A stretch of DNA of 64,000 nucleotides from Ashinkailepas kermadecensis (lineage: Eukaryota; Arthropoda; Thecostraca; Neolepadidae), in assembly GCA_034440615.1 (NCBI GenBank), contig JAOTOM010005095.1, forward strand, positions 313,501-377,500, read 5' to 3'. The first letter of the stretch is position 1. Every line of letters begins with the position of its first letter. Below the pieces are notes generated by a model that did no database searches, was not told the origin of the DNA, and saw nothing but the letters and a program-made list of their open reading frames with translations. Shown here in pieces: positions 57,199-64,000 of the stretch. The position numbers were made by a program, and so were the translations under genes.

Positions 57199-58870
57199 CC
57201 AGTTGTTTTAAATACATGTTCTTTGGCATGTCAAGTAGTGTCATTGTGTTTATGTTTATTTAAGGTCATACATGTGGGCAGATGACATTACTTTTGAAAA
57301 GCCCCGTTCACTATTAGACCACGGATGGAAAATATATCCATTAGCAAGACTTCTTTTACACTTTGGCAGGTATTGATTCAACATGATGCTGGACATTTTG
57401 GGACCGGAGATATGAACCGGCCAGTCCGGCCAACACAATTATTAAAACACATAGGTGAATACCCATTCCTTACTATCCTCAATCTAAGGAAGCAGCAAAA
57501 TTAAGACTAGGTATGTACTTCGCTTTGATTCGTTCAGTATTCAATCATCTGTAAAATGCTGCTCCATGTATTGCGTAATCATGTCATGCCACTACCAGAT
57601 TCAGATATTCAAAGCGTGATATTCCTCAGCCTTCAAACGTCGTGGAAGCGTACCATGAAACCAATATACCTAAATGGTCTGCCTTGCTACTGTTTACTGC
57701 GTCGCGTCCGTCTTCAGCATGCACTCTGATTCTAAGAATGGTTTCGTTTTGACTGGATTGCCCGGTTTACCCAATGCATCAGGCAACCATTAATGATTAC
57801 TATGCGGAGCAATGAAGTCCGAAAAGCGCCAGATATTGATATTAATGTGAACTGACACTGCAAGCGCATGGCCGTCATCAAGCAAAGATGTCTGAAAGGG
57901 GGATGACATAGCAACAGGTACAAAAATGCGACCATCAGCCGGTAACGTAATATAGCTGGTATATAGCTGTGCATAGCTGTGCAGCCATATATAGCTATAC
58001 CTTATACCGCATACCGTACATAGCTGCAAACGACGAATGCATCGACATATCGGATAATTGGTTAGGAACGAACGCCACTCTGGATCGAAGTGATAATGCG
58101 TAAATTGGAAAACTTTGCGTATCTTGATGACTTAACACGCGCACCGCAGGGGAGGGGCGAAATCCGCCCACCCGTCCTCTTTCTCGACGATAACTGAAAC
58201 GGGCGGGCATATTGTGGTGAAATATTGTGAATATGTTCAAAATTGTTAAGTGCATCCTGTCCGACAAAGATCGAAGTCCGTTGATAGATATAAGAACTGC
58301 GAATGTGCAAAATAGAATGTCGGCCGGCCGCCCAGCCGCCGAGCGGTCAAGCTGACACAGGTTTAATCGATGAGGTGACGCGCCGACGCGGTGTAGCGGC
58401 CGATCTTGACCTGATTTGACCTTGAAGGCATTGACCTAGGGTCATGAATATATGCATACGGTATATGCATGATATGTACTGTATGAATATATGTACTGTA
58501 TATGTATGTGTATATTATGTGTATACTGAAGGGAGTTCACTACAGCCGTAGTCTACTCTCCAAATTCTGTGCTTTAGCAGTTTCCGAGACATTGGTGGGG
58601 GAGGGGGGACGAATCCGCCCCTCCCCCTTCCGTGAGCGTTATGCGAGAGGCCGTCCGGCGCGTGTGGTAAAAGCCGGTGGGCGTGGACAAAGATCGATTT
58701 TGTGAACAAAAATAGTTATTTATATAATATTATTGTTTGTTATGTATTATAATTATAGCTGAACTCAGCATAAAAAACATCCAATGCTACCCGGAAGTGG
58801 AATATCTCAAACAAAATGTCGAAAGGCGTCGGTGTAGTAAGCATTTCACTACTGCCAACACTTCTGGATC
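57199..58870. other. No gene; a short GC motif occurs twice
   Basis: AT-rich overall. GGGGAGGGGCGAAATCCGCC at 58149 and GGGGAGGGGGGACGAATCCG at 58598 are related. The second is closed by CCCCTCCCCC, giving a perfect 10-bp stem (58597-58606 with 58618-58627). They look like termini of small mobile elements. No coding frame is supportable. Confidence 0.4.
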
Positions 58871-59526
58871 TGGTGCGTTCCACGACAGATCGACCAATGC
58901 ACTTCACCCCATGGTTTTTTATTAAGACCAAAGTTTGCTCACAGGGTTGTCTTTGGCTCCGAACACGGCTGTGCAAATTTCAGCCCGATTCGGCCAACGG
59001 TTTTTGAGCTATAGCCTCCGGCATTATTTTTAGGTAAAATAGCATGGGTTGGCTTGACGATAGGTACCTCATGAATAAGAAGAGGAAATGGTGGCAAAGC
59101 ATATATATTTCAGAAGAAAAAGGATCAACTGAAGCATGCGCGAAATAAAATATTAGTATTTCCTACATTTGACCTCGTGACCTCATAACATCGTGACCTC
59201 CCGTGACCCCTAGCCCATCGAAATTGACAAATCTGACTGCGGAAATTAAAATGGGCATGATATCGCTGACCAAAAAAAAATAAAAAAATGTGTTCTTATA
59301 AATATCCGATATGGCCGTCCGCTCTTCATTACTTTTTGCGATTTTGCATTTTCCGGGTGGGACGGATTTCGTGTAAGCTCTTTTCCATTGGAAAGCTACA
59401 TGAAGTAGAACACTGACATACAGACATATGATTGGAATGCGTTTTCTAAGAAAAAAAAACATTTCTACCTTTTTAATGTAGATCTTATAGTTTCCCTTAA
59501 AAACCATCACGAATTTCAAGGTCACT
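58871..59526 (-). mobile_element. 0.7-kb dispersed element, inverted copy 1
   Basis: Read on the minus strand it matches 62339-63049 in order: GTGACCTTGAA, AACTATAAGAT/ACT, a GGTCA cluster, GGCTATAACTCCGAAAC-like, CGTGTTCGGAG, TGTCGTGGAACGCACCA. Homology stops sharply at 58871. It carries four TGACCT/C half-sites at 59170, 59178, 59194 and 59204 (spacers 2, 10 and 4). No convincing coding region; family unknown. Confidence 0.65.
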
Positions 59527-59911
59527 AGTTACCGATATGTCACCCATGGGTTTACGTACGCGTAGCTACGCAATTGTACTTCGGAACAACTTATGTGTAT
59601 TGAATAACAACAAACATGCAAATAACTCAACCCAAACCTATTGAATCAGGTTCTATTACTTACATATTGCATCTGGCGCGGTAGGTAGGTACCTATAACA
59701 AACATGAGGATCACTTTGTGTCAGCGATCAAGTGTTAGGCAGGTTTATCATTTTGTGCTGAAAAAAAAGCATTGCGTCTCTGTGGACTGCTGATGACTAT
59801 GTGTTAAAGGCAAATTAAAGCCGAGGTGTTTGTCTCGCGTATGTTTTCCCTCCCACCCTATCCGTACTTCGTACTTATATCCGTACTCCTCATCCGTACA
59901 TAGCTCAATAC
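59527..59911. other. No gene seen
   Basis: AT-rich sequence with GTAGGTAGGTACCTA at 59680, a tetranucleotide palindrome like those at 17084 and 42666. Confidence 0.4.
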
Positions 59912-60008
59912 CCTCCAGCCTGGTGGCGGTTCCGAAGGAGATAAAGGCGCCGGCGTTAATGCCGGCGAACAACAGAGGGGTTAACATCGGGAAGGAAGCG
60001 ATAACAGG
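59912..60008 (-). CDS. Candidate exon of a mitochondrial carrier-like protein
   Basis: A 97-nt minus-strand block lies between a pyrimidine-rich acceptor (CCCGCTCTGCCAAG before 60008) and a donor (CTGGAGG|GTATTG after 59912). It encodes PVIASFPMLTPLLFAGINAG followed by AFISFGTATRLE. The pattern of a small-residue-rich helix with P-x(n)-NA-x-F-x-FG and a terminal Arg resembles the even-numbered helix of SLC25 mitochondrial carriers, which move metabolites across the inner membrane. No PxDxxK signature or second exon was found nearby, so the assignment rests on 32 residues and may be wrong. Confidence 0.25.
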
Positions 60009-62270
60009 CTTGGCAGAGCGGGAGCAGTGTACGAATCAGTTTTAGAAAACGCCTGGTTGAAAGAGGACGTGATGCATTTTTTTTCGACGTACGTAAACGC
60101 TACAAGCAATTGTGATAGTCACTGAGTCGATTCTTATCGTCGTCATACAAAGCGGATAACAAAACAAAATGTTGCAGAAGTATCGGTAAGCCCCATTGAA
60201 AACGCGAGCATCCTCACATTACCAAGCTTTGTGTGTCAAATTTCCAAGTTGAAATTTTTGAAACTATTAATTTTTTAATATCTCCGTTTTTTTCACAATC
60301 AGAGTCAGAAATGAACATAATGAAAAGGACACACCGAAGGGAAACTTGATGCAAACAAAATTCAGAACTCTGGTAGGCTTAGAAGAACAAAATATGCCAA
60401 AATCGACAGATATGTAAAATTCATTTTGCGGAAATGTTTGAACTCAAAATTGACTTTCCATCAAATAAAATATGCTCCATTGGCTGCTGGCTATCTGTAC
60501 CTGTTGAGAAGTCCCTGAAATATACCATATTCAAAGCTCCATACATTTCTGAATGCACATGGTATTTTCAAATTTACTCGTTAAAAACAACTTTTACAGA
60601 TTTAAAAAAGAAATATCCTCGACCAAAGCGATGAGGCAGGGCTAGTTGTTTCAGATGCTGTCTTAACATCATCTTGGAATTGATATTTACTATCTAAAAA
60701 AAATATTTCCGGAAATCCAAGCAGTTTGCCGAGCTTTTATTACCAGATTGTATGCCCTACTAGGCGTTGCATTGACCAGAAATCACAGAAAACGGCCCGA
60801 AAACGTCTTATTTCACCCATCGCGCAAAAGTACAAGGTTACATTTTTTTCCTATTTTTGTTCGGAATTTCCGAGAATACTTTGACAATTCCCAAGGTGTC
60901 CACGGCCCCAGGTTCCATATTCACACCCGAAATCCGGTTTCGGCGAACTTCGAAATCGACGCCGTTTGTACTGACTTGGTTATTAAATCCAAATCGACAC
61001 CGTTTGCTCTGCTTTCATTTTCCTAACATATGACCAATTGTGCAGCACAGTGTCCCATGTGGAATGTCCACATTTGCAGTGTGTCAAAAACGTGAAAAAT
61101 TAAGTCAAATGAATGTTGTGAAAATGATGTTTCCTGGCACAGCCTACGTGCACTGTGACAGCAGAGTGGCTTGCAATAGGTGTTCGACTGTACGTCCATA
61201 TAAATGATGCTCTGCATTTGGAAATAAAGCATAATTGCACTTATTGTGTGATGTTAGCATGGTCAAATATCGTCAGACCGCATCGTTGTCATGTGTAATG
61301 GCATGTAGTAGGTGTTGTAAGTAACCACCAGATGTTCTGAAGTAAATTTACGCCGTTACATGTAAATAAGCTTCGACACTATGGTGATCATACAATGTTC
61401 AGCCCCTGTTAAGGAAGCTACAAGAGCTGCATAAGAGACCTACTAATGTATAAGTTGGAAAAACAAGTTCTTATCATCTGATGTTTATTTCGTTGTTTTA
61501 TCCCATCGTTGTTTGATTGTGCACTGTTTAGTGCGGTGCAGTAATGTGCAATAATGTGCAGTATGTAGGGAGTGCCCAAAACGTGAACAATGAAACCACA
61601 GGAAGCTTGTGAAAATGTTCATGTTTTCCGGGACAAGCTATGCATACCGTGACAAAAACGCGTGTGTTTGCATTACGATAGGGATTCGACTGTCCGTCAA
61701 TGCAAATGATGCCTACAGGTAAAATGAAGACATAATTGTGCTTCTTGTTGTGGGGCCAGCATGATCAGATGTTTCCATTACCAGACCACCAGATATTCCG
61801 AAGTAAAATTACGTCGTCACCCTTAGATAAACCTATGGATGACCTATTAGTAATACCTTCTGACCGGCGGTGGCAGTCCGCTGTGTCCAAGGTGCCATGC
61901 TGCACTGTCAGTGCGGCACGTACTGATTGCCTACAGCCGACTTACCATGAGCGAAGGCCGTACCTTTTAACCGTACCGTTTACCTACCTTTTTACCTTTT
62001 TACCGTACCTTTTACTTATTTTGGACGTACCTCTCTCTCCCTTAGGGTAGTAATAGGGGACGAGTCATCAATCGTTCAATCGGGACGGTTCTTCCGCTTC
62101 CTACAAGAAACAAAGTTTTCTGTGATTTGTGCCCCTCATTAACTCGCTTTTACACCTGACAAATTGAGGATAGTAGCACGGCATGATGTCATACTTACAT
62201 CGACCCCTTTACATGCAGTTGTCTCGTCGACTGACCTTCGTGCATATACCATTGTTTGATTGACGATGAT
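60009..62270. other. No gene seen
   Basis: AT-rich 2.2 kb. 61020-61420 and 61550-61810 are a diverged direct duplication of about 540-bp period (GTGCAGCACAGTGT/GTGCAGTATG, CAGGAAGC..., CGACTGTACGTCCATATAAATG / CGACTGTCCGTCAATGCAAATG, CCACCAGAT.TTC.GAAGTAAA). Frames in it, such as 60748-61026, show no known domain. Confidence 0.45.
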
Positions 62271-62330
62271 ATGGGCGCTGCATGATCGACGCAGTCGATG
62301 TGCCCATAAACTCCAATAACCAACCAATCG
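62271..62330 (+). mobile_element. LINE hairpin 3' end, copy G
   Basis: ATGGGCGC (stem 62273-62278), 21-nt loop, GTGCCC (62300-62305; one G-U pair), tail ATAAACTCCAATAACCAACC. It is the same 3' end as copies A-F. No flanking duplication was found because the inverted element copy 2 begins immediately after. Confidence 0.7.
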
Positions 62331-62338
62331 GTAATGGG

Positions 62339-63049
62339 TGACCTTGAACTTTGTGAAGTTTATTAAGGCGAACTATAAGACTTACATTAATAGGCTTTTA
62401 ATACTTTTTGTTAAGCAAACGTTTTTATATCACCTTTCTTCATCTCACTGTTCAACAGTAGGATCTCATCTCACTGTAGTTCATCTCACTGTAGATTCAA
62501 CATCTCACTGTAGTTTTTCAGTGGGAGACAACTTACTCGAAATCCGTCCGTTCCGAAAATCGGAAAATCATAGAAACCATGGAGAACGAACGCGTATATG
62601 GGATATTTAGACGCAACACGCATTTTAAATTTTTTCTTCTTCTTCATAAGGCAGACAAACCATGCCCGTTTGTATTTCTGCCAACAAATTTATCAATTTC
62701 AATTGGCTAGGGGTTACAGGTTACGAGGTCATGGGGTCACGAGGTCCAACGTGAGAAATGTTGATATTTTATCACGGATGTGTTTTCTTTAATCATTTTT
62801 CTTTTCAAAGATGCATAATATGTCACACTTCCTCATTATCGATGAGATATCTATCGCCAAAAATGCCCTTGTGTGACCTCAAAATGCTGCCGTGGGCTAT
62901 AACTCCGAAACTGTCGGTCGGATCGAGCTAAAACTTGTTCAGGCGTGTTCAGAGTACAAGACTACCCTGTGCACCAATATTGGTCCAAATACAAATTTAG
63001 TGGGTGTAAAATATGATTTTTTTGTCGATCTGTCGTGGAACGCACCATC
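62339..63049 (+). mobile_element. 0.7-kb dispersed element, inverted copy 2
   Basis: Homologous in opposite orientation to 58871-59526. It includes a local expansion of CATCTCACTGTAG (four times, 62444-62515) absent from copy 1. The half-site cluster reads AGGTCA (62726), GGGTCA (62734), AGGTCC (62742), each separated by 2 bp. Open frames through it differ from those of copy 1, so it is probably non-coding. Confidence 0.65.
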
Positions 63050-63258
63050 TATGCAACACCAAGCCTGCCGCTGGCAGCCCAGATTGGGAGTCTTCATGCC
63101 GGCGACTCAGTCGCGAGCATGAACTTGAGTTATGTGTATAGGGTACCGCCTTCCAGGACCCTCCAGCGACAGAGACTGCCAATCACCTGCGGGCAATTGT
63201 TTCAGAGCGGTGGCAATTGGACCGATGATGAGAGTGTGGGTGGCGCACCAGCGTCCAG

Positions 63259-63382
63259 CGTCTGACAACACAACACCAGCTGACTGACAGTCTGACAACA
63301 CAACACCAGCTGACTGACAGTCTGACAACACAACACCAGCTGACTGACAGTCTGACAACACAACACCAGCTGACTGACAGTC
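63259..63382. repeat. 30-bp tandem repeat, 4 copies
   Basis: TCTGACAACACAACACCAGC plus TGACTGACAG begins at 63261, 63291, 63321 and 63351, essentially identical. Confidence 0.97.
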
Positions 63383-64000
63383 CGCTGCAAGCAGTGCGGC
63401 CCTATCCGCGTAAGCGGCTTTAGATCATCCTTCTATGGCTCGCTTATCTCCCGGCCACCGGCGAAACAGCACCGGTGCTGACGAGCCGATAGTGTCCGGA
63501 TTTGGTTCCGACTAGCACTAGCCGTCCCCGTACAGCCTGTCCAGTTTGCGAGCCGTGCCTGGATCAGCAGAGGCTATCTTTGTTCTGGCATTCCAGACGG
63601 CTTTGTTCATGCTGGCTTTCTAGACGGCTGAGATGAACACCACAAAAAAGGCCATGGGTGAAGTATACAAAGGCGTGTTTTTGAGATATATGTGAATCGG
63701 GCTGGGCAGAGCCCCATTTCTGCTTCAACATTATCATCCAACTTCACTTTTGTAAGCCTAAACTCTGACTTCGCGGGTTAACAACAGAGATAACAAACTC
63801 AAAAGGTGAATAGATTTACTGTATTTAAGCCGACCCGCACAACCACATCCTATCATGCAGGGATCAGCCTCTCGTGCTGAGCAAAATCCAGACATACTCC
63901 CAAGCCGACTGGCCTTGGCGAAATCTTAAATTCAGCTGACCTCAGCAAAAATGAAGGAAAAACTAGCTTGTTATACAATGACCAGGGCATAATACTCACA
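63383..64000. other. No gene seen
   Basis: Mixed sequence to the window edge. No supportable coding frame or repeat. Confidence 0.4.

Overview
The window looks like nuclear DNA of an invertebrate animal. An arthropod, perhaps a chelicerate, is the best guess. The grounds are one intron-free vertebrate-size neprilysin-family (M13) gene, many decayed non-LTR retrotransposons (LINEs), TTAGG-like repeats of the arthropod telomere type, and very abundant mini- and microsatellites. The species cannot be fixed from sequence alone. No bacterial operon, CRISPR array, rRNA or tRNA gene was recognised.

Layout. 0-4 kb holds the only convincing intact gene: a type II membrane M13 metallopeptidase homologue on the minus strand (1032-3428). 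Its fold and cysteine pattern are kept but the zinc-binding and catalytic residues are gone, and it starts in a CpG-rich segment. 5.2-8.1 kb and 29.8-32.4 kb are two diverged copies of one long element built from a degenerate 42-bp repeat of two 21-bp halves. 10-14 kb is satellite-rich: CA repeats, a 24-bp array, and a 20-copy 36-bp array carrying CRE and CCAAT-box motifs. 15-25 kb and 46-48 kb are a LINE graveyard (ORF1, endonuclease, reverse transcriptase and 3' fragments of at least three families), with a 210-bp hAT-like MITE at 22.5 kb. 26-29 kb is mostly unannotatable but has a possible exon on the minus strand. 34-36 kb holds another LINE 3' end and a period-60 repeat. 38.6-41.5 kb is a CRE repeat followed by a satellite of about 35 copies with 67/69-bp units. 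44-46 kb is an alternating TA/ACGT tract with flanking minisatellites. 48.6-52.5 kb has two arrays of one 89-bp repeat around a terminal-inverted-repeat element. 53.6-57 kb has two minisatellites and two possible gene remnants. 58.9-63.4 kb has an inverted pair of 0.7-kb elements with clustered nuclear-receptor half-sites, around a possible mitochondrial-carrier exon.

Most striking result. A LINE family in this window ends in a short hairpin (GGGCGC, about 21 nt, GCGCCC) plus a microsatellite tail. Seven copies are present. One carries a compensatory stem change (GGGTGC with GCACCC). Four copies consist of only this hairpin and tail (55-59 bp), each flanked by its own 12-14 bp target-site duplication and each starting 1-4 nt before the stem. 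This points either to a hairpin-guided abortive retrotransposition product or to an extremely short SINE.

The other elements do not form a pathway with the M13 gene; they are an independent mobile and satellite landscape around it.
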